This document shows positions 8,901 through 16,363 of a DNA stretch of 64,000 bases, piece by piece (positions within the stretch are counted from its first letter, which is position 1; every line of letters starts with the position of its first letter). The notes under the pieces were generated by a model, which worked only from the letters and a program-made list of their open reading frames with translations, made no database searches and had not been told where the DNA came from. The stretch is from an uncultured Clostridiaceae bacterium (GTDB taxonomy: Bacteria; Bacillota; Clostridia; TANB77; CAG-508). The position numbers and the translations under genes are program-made. The stretch lies in contig CAMPYH010000001.1 in assembly GCA_946998225.1 (NCBI GenBank), forward strand, positions 1-64,000, written 5' to 3'.

Positions 8901-10388
8901 ATACATATCTGTTATATCATATTCTGAATTTGGATCTGGAACACCTGTTTTTTTATCTATTGAATCTGCATCAGGTAAATCTAGTTCAACTGGCCCACTT
9001 GTTGTTTTTAGTGGAAAATATATTGGATTTTCTGGTGTACCTGCTTTTGCATAAAGAACTAAATCTCCTCTTCTTATTTGTTCAAAATCTATATTTTCTT
9101 GCTTTACTTCATTATGTGAAGAATCATAAAGCTTTCCGTTTATGCTTGTATCATCAGGAATTTTAAAACCACCTTGTACTTTACCCTTAGCTTTAATAAG
9201 TCTTACAAGCATTTTTGTTTTTAAGTATTCATTTCCTTCTATTTTAGTTCCATTTGTTAACTCATATAATAAATCTGGTGCCATTACAGATTTGTGAAGT
9301 GCTAATAAGAATTCTGTTGGCATTCCATATCTTCCAGCCCATCCATCGATATTAAATACATAAGCATTGTCAAATAAACCATATTTAATACTAAGAGTTT
9401 TTTTCTCCATGTCTAGTTTTACTTTTTGTGTACTTAATATAGATCCACTCGGCATTTCAGCATCTTTTCCAAAAACTTTATCGAGTACATCTTGACCCTT
9501 TAGTTTTTGATCATCACTATCATCTGCTTCCCATGGTGAATATTCAAATCTTATCATTCCTGTAAAAGTATTTGCTCCAGACATTGTTTTTTCTTTCCCA
9601 AAAATACTTGCAATAAAGTCTGATCCACTTTTCCATAAATCTTGTATACCTTGAATAAGTTGGTTTTTCTCATGTTCTGCAGTATATGTATATGCATTCA
9701 TAAGTGCATATCTTTCAAGCATGCTACCTTTCGTCTTCATCTTCTTTACATGTTGTCCTTCTTTATCTAGCATGATTCCTTCTTCTTCAATGTATTTATA
9801 ATTGTCTAAAGATTCAGATACTCCATAATTTTCATCATACGTTTCTTCTTCTAAATCTTTTGGAGTATATTTTTCGAAAAGAAAACCATCTGAATATAAT
9901 TGGAAACCTTTGCTTCTTGCATAATCAGCAAGTGCCATAACATCTTTATCATTAATCTTACCTGATGCACCAGATATTCTGGTATTTACACCTTTTAAGA
10001 TTTTTTCTATTCCTTCAACAATTCCTCCACCAAGCAAAGATGGAAGAAAAACTAGTGCAAGTATAAGACCACACACCCAAAGTATTGCAATAATTATTAA
10101 GATTAATTTTCCCATTCCCGCAAGTTTTGCAATTTTAAATCCGTCGCCTTTTATTAAACCTTTTATTGCTTTTTTTGCTTCTTTTTTAGCTTGATTTTTC
10201 GCATAAGCTTTACCTTCATCAACTTTATCTTTTACCATATCTGTTACAGCATCGTTGTCTAATGAATCAGTTACTTCATTTCCTGTTGCATTTGAAGAAG
10301 CGCCACCAGATTTATTTTTTCTGCTGACTGCACTATTTAAGCTTGTGTCTGTTTGCTCTAAATCTTGTTCTTCAAGATTTTCATCCAT
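5994..10388 (-). CDS. Giant membrane-anchored cell-wall hydrolase (VirB1-like): degenerate M23, glucosaminidase and C39-like domains
   Basis: 1464 residues. A cytoplasmic region of about 90 residues is followed by one membrane helix (about 94-118), and the rest should be extracytoplasmic. Around residues 850-1000 there is an M23-like beta domain (ISPVTGKIVK ... IKEGTVIGK) lacking the zinc His/Asp residues. Residues about 1073-1215 resemble a glucosaminidase/lysozyme fold (AAAVSLAESSGGTNW; candidate catalytic Glu1098). After a Lys-rich linker comes a C39-like papain-fold domain with NACGPF (Cys1317), GHFIVVV (His1403) and VIDPA (Asp1421). It is the last gene of the T4SS-like operon. A VirB1 role is inferred: opening the wall for the machine. 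Its length far exceeds usual conjugative hydrolases such as CwlT. The large middle region (about 120-840) matches nothing I recognise. Confidence 0.75.
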   Translation of the reverse strand: MDENLEEQDLEQTDTSLNSAVSRKNKSGGASSNATGNEVTDSLDNDAVTDMVKDKVDEGKAYAKNQAKKEAKKAIKGLIKGDGFKIAKLAGMGKLILIIIAILWVCGLILALVFLPSLLGGGIVEGIEKILKGVNTRISGASGKINDKDVMALADYARSKGFQLYSDGFLFEKYTPKDLEEETYDENYGVSESLDNYKYIEEEGIMLDKEGQHVKKMKTKGSMLERYALMNAYTYTAEHEKNQLIQGIQDLWKSGSDFIASIFGKEKTMSGANTFTGMIRFEYSPWEADDSDDQKLKGQDVLDKVFGKDAEMPSGSILSTQKVKLDMEKKTLSIKYGLFDNAYVFNIDGWAGRYGMPTEFLLALHKSVMAPDLLYELTNGTKIEGNEYLKTKMLVRLIKAKGKVQGGFKIPDDTSINGKLYDSSHNEVKQENIDFEQIRRGDLVLYAKAGTPENPIYFPLKTTSGPVELDLPDADSIDKKTGVPDPNSEYDITDMYIAFENDPPNFRKINGYVVNAEAVKKYLKTTRISNNTKRKEKKKKGYTFLLNYGLQNLLMRYIDENGGLITNFTSDLQDAVKQITDANYKSFLPIIYKVENHWFRDVYFYMNEGQKYALIDEDEFIKKGEYWTKFKEKNSGKEKEVDYQTTDKVWSAYEIESVPLENRNLNFQTFEVDQEDPDMPESIKKLQKLGDLIQIKQNFNVRVKQTEDGRRGETNPRTKELFVDKSWYIYDGTEKTATEINKRRIEKEENNSEEDNLKRKLSKDMDLLAGSIMLENMESLDSEYAYRDYKELLLELDYYTVDDLSKRIRRVLTWPTPGVTVGKTWPDTLGVKDENDFGVKILNKQKVDELIKEKLKDESGNPLDGEDKKEALAKAEAMYGKGFEPGTNVISPVTGKIVKQDGNSIEIVALNNEDKVEQYKDFYEDEYKGGVAGYKIIIKNINVGIEDTSLYKPQISDSEIERLSKEEQRKKVKEKEDRKKNAPSRIGEYIKEGTVIGKTTDKEIIMYMNSIDDEIVEHLDKYLLVPYSNLRVEFLEDYLTKIIDGEPNQIGSGDTETFKKMFPEEYFPVINENADAFMEMQEMYEVNAIFAAAVSLAESSGGTNWGAIPKEYNNIFSITGSSKSEKVHHYDVGPSRPGSTNDNTWRKYKTVRDSILDFGRYIHNKYHSQNLDYVSEIGMNGYVGQEHGPEEAEAWVKTTNATITAALERYMDSDKKDNEKGKDKKKKKKSENSNESNYSTPVEADKVEEYERNPYDLLNLRKSSSSESYDGYSVGKYVKSEYRGEKEFINGFYYYNQLDKKWKNYTYKGSAISENACGPFSAAMAISAALGRAVDPIDMVRLSEERGTYTAGVGTDWSFFKHVSDEFNVPINVINLSEVDQKLDEGCVLIVSEGVGYWTRHGHFIVVVRKNPGGKTYDVIDPASRNRSITHSKERIFNTHKQIWAVGPTESIKEMQKGNIPEDN

Positions 10389-10396
10389 ATTTTCTC

Positions 10397-11311
10397 CTAT
10401 CCTTCAAATTCATATATTTTGGCATATTCTATAGTTGTACTCTTTTTATTTATAACTTGTGCTTCTGTATCTCCAACTTCTACATTATCTTCTTTTTTAA
10501 GTTTTGTAAGATCTTCTTCCAGTTTCATTAATGTATCTATACCTTGATATATTTGCCCTATTACAGCACTTTTACCATAATCTTCAGCAATTGTTCCATT
10601 ATATTTTTTTGCAATTTCTTGTATTTCATTTGGATATTTTAAATCTTTTAAGAACTTTTCTTGATTTTCTTTTGATGTAACTATTTTAAGTGTTCCTCCA
10701 AAATTATCTTTTCCATATTTTTTATTTGTATCTGCTATTAATGATCCATATATTGGTATAAGTTTAAGATCCATTCCGTTTCTACCATATATTGTCCAGA
10801 TTTTTTCACTACTTTCATTATTAATATATATGTATTTGTCTGTACCAATATTATTTACTTTTTTGCCATTTAGCTTTCCGTTTTCTATTCCTTTTTCTAA
10901 ATCTAAAGCAAGTTTTGGAACATTTGGTTTAAATATTTTAAATTTAATTGGATCATAATTTTCAAATTTAACTTCTAATATTGTGTCTCCAAGTTTAGGT
11001 TGTTTTAATTGATTTTGTAGAAAGAAGTTATAGTTTTTTGTATACAATTCTTCATTTTTTATTTTTCTATCATTTATATAAGTATTTTCTTCAAATTTAT
11101 TTTCTAAATTAGGTAATTCTTTTTGATATTTAATCTTAATATCTTCTTTATTTTTCTTAAATCCTTTTATAAATGACAGAATTATAATTATCATAAAAAC
11201 AATTGAAGCAATAAAAACAAATGAATAAATTAAAATGTCTTTTTTTTCATTTTTATTTAAATTTGTTTTGTTCTTATTTTTTATAAAATTGTTTTTTTCT
11301 TCTTTTTCCAT
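10397..11311 (-). CDS. Membrane-anchored divergent cyclophilin-like protein
   Basis: 304 residues. I start it at the ATG at 11311, which has GGAG six bases upstream; the longer frame from 11323 would need a TTG without a ribosome site. One membrane helix lies at about 26-49, and the rest is extracytoplasmic. The C-terminal part (about 107-304) follows the cyclophilin plan: LGDTILEVKF, then IKFKIFKPNVPK matching the cyclophilin FPEEAPK strand, and near the end AVIGQIYQGIDTLMKLEED matching the family's VFGxVxEGMDVVxKI. The catalytic FHR motif is missing, so prolyl isomerase activity may be lost or altered. It sits 1 bp after the J-domain gene. The role is inferred: a folding or scaffold factor for the secretion machine. 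The fold assignment is by eye and moderate. Confidence 0.55.
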   Translation of the reverse strand: MEKEEKNNFIKNKNKTNLNKNEKKDILIYSFVFIASIVFMIIIILSFIKGFKKNKEDIKIKYQKELPNLENKFEENTYINDRKIKNEELYTKNYNFFLQNQLKQPKLGDTILEVKFENYDPIKFKIFKPNVPKLALDLEKGIENGKLNGKKVNNIGTDKYIYINNESSEKIWTIYGRNGMDLKLIPIYGSLIADTNKKYGKDNFGGTLKIVTSKENQEKFLKDLKYPNEIQEIAKKYNGTIAEDYGKSAVIGQIYQGIDTLMKLEEDLTKLKKEDNVEVGDTEAQVINKKSTTIEYAKIYEFEG

Positions 11312-11312
11312 A

Positions 11313-11969
11313 CTATACTCCAAAAATACTCCAAATAGCGTTTACAACACTTCCTATTATTTTAGATAAAATTTTAAAACCTAAATTTTTCTCTTCAATC
11401 ACACATACTTTTTCATAAATTACAGGAACTCTATATATTATTGTAGCTATTATAAAAAGTACTAAAAATATAGCTATTTTTATTCCTATACTTTTAAGTT
11501 TTTCTTTTGCTGGCTTATTTGATTTTACTTCACCTTTATATCCAAGATTTCTTAAATATTTTATATATTCCTCATTCATTTGTTCCTGTATTTTTTCTTT
11601 TTGTTTGTCTATATCTTTTTGTGCTTCATCTATTCTTTTTGAAACTTCTTCTTCTAGCTTTTTATTTGCAAGTTCAACTTCAACTTTTTTTGCATTTTGT
11701 TCATTATATGTACTATTACCTTCTTCGCTTTTACTTTTATTTAATGCTTCTTGTTGCTCTAAGAATTTATCATATTTTTCTCTTTTCACTGGATCAATTA
11801 AAGTTTCATAAGCTTCATTTATCTTTATCATCTCTTCTTCCATCTTTTTAAGTTCTTCAGGACTTTGAAGATCAGGATGATATCTTTTTACCAAAACTTT
11901 ATGTGCTCTTTTAATAACTTCCAATGAAGCGTATCTACTTACTTCTAAAATATCGTAATATGTTTTCAT
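11313..11969 (-). CDS. Membrane-anchored J-domain (DnaJ-like) protein
   Basis: 218 residues. The N-terminal J domain (1-70) is complete, with YYDILEVS, the HPD motif at 31-33 and INEAYETL, so it should stimulate DnaK ATPase activity from the cytoplasmic face. Residues about 75-145 form a charged coiled coil. One membrane helix follows at about 163-184, then a hydrophobic C-terminal segment (195-218). No zinc-finger or client-binding DnaJ C-terminal domain is present. The ATG has an AGGGG ribosome site. It lies between a predicted anchored cyclophilin-like gene and a VirB8-like gene in the T4SS operon. The inferred task is delivering or folding substrates or subunits at the machine. Confidence 0.85.
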   Translation of the reverse strand: MKTYYDILEVSRYASLEVIKRAHKVLVKRYHPDLQSPEELKKMEEEMIKINEAYETLIDPVKREKYDKFLEQQEALNKSKSEEGNSTYNEQNAKKVEVELANKKLEEEVSKRIDEAQKDIDKQKEKIQEQMNEEYIKYLRNLGYKGEVKSNKPAKEKLKSIGIKIAIFLVLFIIATIIYRVPVIYEKVCVIEEKNLGFKILSKIIGSVVNAIWSIFGV

Positions 11970-11976
11970 TTTTCCC

Positions 11977-12954
11977 CTATTTTGATCTTATTGGTGTTTC
12001 TAATCTATATCTTTTTTCTATATTTTCATTATCTTTTTCAAATTTTGTATTTTTATCTATTGTTACTAAACTTTTATTATATTGTTTTTTGAATCTAATA
12101 TCATTAAAGTTAATATTTTTTATTGTTTTTCCATCATCTGCAAATTTAGAAAATTGCATTACTACTTTTCTTTTTTCATATGGTCTCAAAACAGTTTTTG
12201 CTTTAATAATATCTGGTCTATTTTCTCTATTTAAATTTGTTGTTATTTCTTGTACATCAGAATCATAATCTTTTATAACTAAGAATTTATCTGTTTTATT
12301 ATGTATTTCTGCTTCTATTATTTCTGATTTATATAATATAGTAGATTTTAAATAATCTATTCTTAAATCATCATTTTCTGTAACATCTTTTAGATGATCT
12401 GTTTTTATAAAGCCATTAATATTTAACATTACTCCATTAGGTTCATTTCTATCTAATTTTACTGCAAGTTTTAAATCTAAATAATTATATTTTTGTTTTG
12501 TAAGTCCTGTTGCTAAAAAATCTGAAAATAGTTTTAATTGGTATATATCTATATCTTGAACTTTTGAATACGCTTGTAAGTTATATCTTTTTTGTTCATT
12601 AAATATTCTTTTTATATAATTTTCAAAATTATCATATGAACCAAAATATTCTTTTCCACTTCTAGATAAATATGTATACGCTTTATCAAATTTAAATTCA
12701 TTACAGCATTTTACAAATTCATTTATAACTTCTGTTGCTTTATTATGTGTCTTTGTTGTTGGACTACTATTTTCTTTTAATACAGATTTTCTTTCGTTTT
12801 TATGAATTAATTTCTTCTTTGGTGTAAAATTTGCACTAAAAAGTTTTGAAATAAAATTCGCAGCAAATAATGCAATTACAACAATAATTGCAATTACAAG
12901 TACTTCTTTTCCTATTTCTTTTATTCTTAACCTTAATTTTGTAAAAAAATTCAT
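11977..12954 (-). CDS. Bitopic protein with probable NTF2-like (VirB8/TcpC-type) domain
   Basis: 325 residues. A short basic cytoplasmic N-terminus and one membrane helix (about 16-36) precede an extracytoplasmic region. Residues about 68-185 look like an NTF2-like fold, with VINEFVKCCNEFKFDKAYTYL and then a YFGSYDNFENYIKRIF helix and several beta strands. This is the arrangement of VirB8/TcpC-type subunits in Gram-positive T4SS. The remaining 140 residues are beta-rich (LRPYEKRKVVMQF, FNDIRFKK) and unassigned. It lies 7 bp upstream of the J-domain gene and 48 bp downstream of a second, shorter protein of the same layout. The fold call rests on pattern and context, not on a database match. 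Confidence 0.5.
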   Translation of the reverse strand: MNFFTKLRLRIKEIGKEVLVIAIIVVIALFAANFISKLFSANFTPKKKLIHKNERKSVLKENSSPTTKTHNKATEVINEFVKCCNEFKFDKAYTYLSRSGKEYFGSYDNFENYIKRIFNEQKRYNLQAYSKVQDIDIYQLKLFSDFLATGLTKQKYNYLDLKLAVKLDRNEPNGVMLNINGFIKTDHLKDVTENDDLRIDYLKSTILYKSEIIEAEIHNKTDKFLVIKDYDSDVQEITTNLNRENRPDIIKAKTVLRPYEKRKVVMQFSKFADDGKTIKNINFNDIRFKKQYNKSLVTIDKNTKFEKDNENIEKRYRLETPIRSK

Positions 12955-13002
12955 TTTTTTCCTTTTATATTATTTATTAATTCTAGTTATTTATTTATTT
13001 GT

Positions 13003-13755
13003 TTATTCATTTTCTTCAATGTTTTCTTCTTGTTCATTTTCTTTTAATTTTTCTAATAGATTAAACTCTTTATTTTGTTCTAATATATTAGATCTATTTT
13101 GTTCTGGAAAAGTTATTTCATTTGGAGGTGTTATATATTCTTTATCCTTATCCTTGTCTTTGTGTGTTTTTATTGAAAAAGAATAAACATATTTGTTTAA
13201 ATCTTCTTCTTTAAATACAAATTTCATGTCTCTTAAAGATTTTGAAGGATCATCTGTGTCTATAATATCTACAAAAAGTACAAACAGATCTCCTATTACC
13301 TCAAAGTTTTTATACTTAGTTGCTGGATCTTTAGGAAAGTTTTCTTTAATATATATTTCATAATCTCTAAGAGTTGGGAAGAAATTATCTTTATATTCTT
13401 GATATAGTTTAAAATATTCTTCGTCATATTTTCCATTTTTAATGTTTTTTATTATTTGGGATAAATATTTTCTTGCTCTTTTATCTTCTTTCATATATAC
13501 AAGACTTTTTACTTCATTTTGAAATTCTTCTTGTTCTTTTCCATATCTTACTTTTTCTTCTTTACTTCTTTTTGTTTTTATAAATATAAATGTAAAAAGT
13601 ATTAAAATTAGAATAAAAGATACAAAGTATATAATGATTTTGATATTTTTTTCTTCCCTATTATTATGATCATTATTAAACTTTTCTAATTCTTTCTTTT
13701 TTTTATCAAAGTTTTTAATTGATATTTTATTCTTTACTTTATTTTTATCTTCCAT
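13003..13755 (-). CDS. Bitopic protein, possible second VirB8/NTF2-like subunit
   Basis: 250 residues. A Lys-rich cytoplasmic N-terminus is followed by one membrane helix (about 39-60) and an extracytoplasmic domain. Residues about 85-190 contain helices (ARKYLSQIIKNIKNGKYDEEYFKLY) and then FPTLRDYEIYIKENFP and beta strands, the same order of elements as in the 325-residue neighbour downstream. The C-terminal 50 residues are acidic and probably disordered. I do not recognise a named family. A VirB8-type scaffold role is inferred from layout and position after the VirB6-like genes. Confidence 0.4.
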   Translation of the reverse strand: MEDKNKVKNKISIKNFDKKKKELEKFNNDHNNREEKNIKIIIYFVSFILILILFTFIFIKTKRSKEEKVRYGKEQEEFQNEVKSLVYMKEDKRARKYLSQIIKNIKNGKYDEEYFKLYQEYKDNFFPTLRDYEIYIKENFPKDPATKYKNFEVIGDLFVLFVDIIDTDDPSKSLRDMKFVFKEEDLNKYVYSFSIKTHKDKDKDKEYITPPNEITFPEQNRSNILEQNKEFNLLEKLKENEQEENIEENE

Positions 13756-13775
13756 TATTTCCCTAATATATTTTT

Positions 13776-16319
13776 TTAATTATTATCTTTATTTGAGTCA
13801 TCTTTTTTTGGTTCTTTTGTTTCATTTGATTCTTTTGGTTTTTTTGGTTTATTTTTGCCTTTGTTTTCTTCTCTATTTTGATCCTTTATTGGAGTATTAT
13901 CTTTTATAAATTTATCTACAACTGTATTTTCTATTTTGTTATCCACTATAAATGATTTTGGATCAAGACCATAGTCTGTTTCAAAAGCTTTATTAATATC
14001 ATGTTTTTTGTATGCTATGTCTCTTAACATTTTATCATGTTCTTTTTTGAACTCTTCTATTCCTTGTCCTATTTCTTTTTCAAGTTCTTCTTCTGTCTTA
14101 TTATATTTATCATTATATTTTCGTATAGAGTCTTCATAACTTTTATAGTATTCATCCATACGTTTGTCTTTGTGTCTTATTCGTTCTACATATTTATCGT
14201 CAAGTTTTTTAGTATCTTCATCCATTGTTGAATGATCTGATCTGTCTTTAATTTCTTTTGGTTTTGAGTATTCAACATTTTTCTTTTGATATTGCTCTAA
14301 AACTGTAGCTTTTACAACATCCATAACATTTGGATCAACTTCATTTGTCCAGCTTTCTATTTCAGCCTTTTCAGATCTTGCTTTTACTTCGATCATACTT
14401 GCTAAATATTCTCTTTCATCATTTGAATATTCATTAACATTCATAAAAGAACCACCTAGTGCAAGTACTTCTTCTTCTAGATCATTTACTTTACCAATTG
14501 CTTCAATTTCAGATATATTATCTCTTTCTACATATTTTTGTATTAGTTTTTGTTTATTGCTTTCAAATGTTTTAGCCAAGCTTCCTGCATCTTTCTTTTC
14601 CATGTTTTCCATCCAGTCAAGAAGTATTTTTTGACCTTCTTCAGTAGTAGTATCTATATCTACATTCTTTAACGCCATATATACTGAAGCATTTTCAGCC
14701 ATTTCTTTTGCGGTAAATTCAACATTTTGTTCGAAATTGTCTGCTTGAAGTTTTTTAGTTTTTCTTTTGTCAATTTCATAAGATAATTTATTATCTAAAC
14801 CTTTACCTATTCCATATCCTAAAGCTCCACCTTGAACTAAGTTTTTAATTACAGAATCTCCTTCATCTGCAGCTTCTAGACCTGCAGTAGCTAGAGCAAA
14901 TGAGAATGGAAGAATATCGTGTTTAGATGATTCAAGTATTTTTCTTCTCTTTTCTTTTTCTTTCTCTTTTCTTAATTTTTCTTTTTCTTCTTCAGTAAGT
15001 TCTTTCTTTTCTTCTTTGCTGTCTTCTTTACCTTCTTCTTTTTTATCCTTTTTCTCTTCTTCTGCTGCTTTTTCTTCTTTTGTTTCCTCCTTAGCAGTTT
15101 CTGATTCTTCTTCTATTTCTTTTACTTCAGTAACTGTTTCTTCTGTATTATCTGGATATACTTCTGCTACAACTTCTTCGCTTAATGTTTCTTCTTTTTC
15201 ATCTACATTATCTTGAGTGCCTTCTGGTAATTTTGTTTCATCTTTTACATCTATATTTTTACCCTCACCAAATTTTGAAAACTTACTTTTTTCTGGATCA
15301 TTTGAATATTTTGGCATCTTCTTAACTTTATCTATTCCCCATTTTACAATTTGTGAGTTTACAATTGCTGAAGTTACTTTTTGACCATCTTTCATACTTG
15401 CAGATGGTTTTACTCCAAAGATACTCTTAACTATTTTTTCTGCTTCAAACATAAATTTAAATATAACTATTGCTACTATTCCACCTGCAAAACTTGATGT
15501 AACAAGATTTGCAGCAAGTGATAAAAGTATTAAATATATTAAAGCATGAAATGGTTGCATTAATACTTCTGATGTAAATTGTGTCATCCATGATGAAAGA
15601 GCTTGTGCTTTTTTATCTGCATATTTATCTATTGAATATGTAACTGTTATTAATGGTGAAATCATTATTAAAAATGCTATTTTTACCATTCTTTTTATAT
15701 ATTGGAATAAAAATATTGCAGTATATCTTACAAACATACCGTAAATTATTACGCCTGCCATCCACTCAAATGGATTTAATGTAAAGTTTACATTACCCAT
15801 TCCCGAATTTAATTCTGCATATTTTTTAGATGTATCTGATATAACATTTACAAAGAAATTATTTACCTTAATTACAGCTACTGCATATCCCAATATTAAG
15901 AATAAAAGTGCTACACTAACTACCCAGTTTGTTAAAGCTTCTTTGTATTTGAATTTATCTATTGCTGTAGACATAAGTACTCTAACTGCTATATATATTA
16001 AAACAACCAATAATAATATTAGAGATATTCCAACTAATATAACAAACCATTCTGCTGTAACATTTCTAATAACTTCTACTGTTCCACCTTTATTTGTAAA
16101 ATTGAAAAAATCTATACTTGTAATTGGAACTTTATTGAATAATATATCTCCTGGTGTAAGGAGGCCTGTCATTTTAGCTTCTGATCCGCCACCAACAGTT
16201 CCAAATCCTGTTGCAGCTGAAAGCAGTAAATGAACTGTAAATATTATTAAATATCCAAATAGTGGTAATGCATAAAGCATTATTCCTATCATTCCTGCCA
16301 TAAATAATCCTGTTACCAA
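13776..16319 (-). CDS. VirB6/TrbL-like polytopic T4SS protein with long charged C-terminus (TTG start)
   Basis: 847 residues. About seven hydrophobic segments occupy residues 1-300, including a stretch shared with its paralogues: KRMVKIAFLIMISPLI, then TYSIDKYADKKAQAL and W. This fits the VirB6/TrbL class that lines the inner-membrane channel. From about residue 330 on the protein is soluble, very rich in Glu and Lys (370-450) and then helical, presumably cytoplasmic. The start is TTG at 16319, preceded by AGGAGG five bases upstream; the next ATG, six codons in, has no ribosome site. It follows the 834-residue paralogue by 44 bp. The function of the tail, perhaps docking substrate or ATPase, is unknown. 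Confidence 0.7.
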   Translation of the reverse strand: MVTGLFMAGMIGIMLYALPLFGYLIIFTVHLLLSAATGFGTVGGGSEAKMTGLLTPGDILFNKVPITSIDFFNFTNKGGTVEVIRNVTAEWFVILVGISLILLLVVLIYIAVRVLMSTAIDKFKYKEALTNWVVSVALLFLILGYAVAVIKVNNFFVNVISDTSKKYAELNSGMGNVNFTLNPFEWMAGVIIYGMFVRYTAIFLFQYIKRMVKIAFLIMISPLITVTYSIDKYADKKAQALSSWMTQFTSEVLMQPFHALIYLILLSLAANLVTSSFAGGIVAIVIFKFMFEAEKIVKSIFGVKPSASMKDGQKVTSAIVNSQIVKWGIDKVKKMPKYSNDPEKSKFSKFGEGKNIDVKDETKLPEGTQDNVDEKEETLSEEVVAEVYPDNTEETVTEVKEIEEESETAKEETKEEKAAEEEKKDKKEEGKEDSKEEKKELTEEEKEKLRKEKEKEKRRKILESSKHDILPFSFALATAGLEAADEGDSVIKNLVQGGALGYGIGKGLDNKLSYEIDKRKTKKLQADNFEQNVEFTAKEMAENASVYMALKNVDIDTTTEEGQKILLDWMENMEKKDAGSLAKTFESNKQKLIQKYVERDNISEIEAIGKVNDLEEEVLALGGSFMNVNEYSNDEREYLASMIEVKARSEKAEIESWTNEVDPNVMDVVKATVLEQYQKKNVEYSKPKEIKDRSDHSTMDEDTKKLDDKYVERIRHKDKRMDEYYKSYEDSIRKYNDKYNKTEEELEKEIGQGIEEFKKEHDKMLRDIAYKKHDINKAFETDYGLDPKSFIVDNKIENTVVDKFIKDNTPIKDQNREENKGKNKPKKPKESNETKEPKKDDSNKDNN

Positions 16320-16363
16320 AATATCCTCCTATTCTATTTATTATATATTTTTCTAACTGTTTT

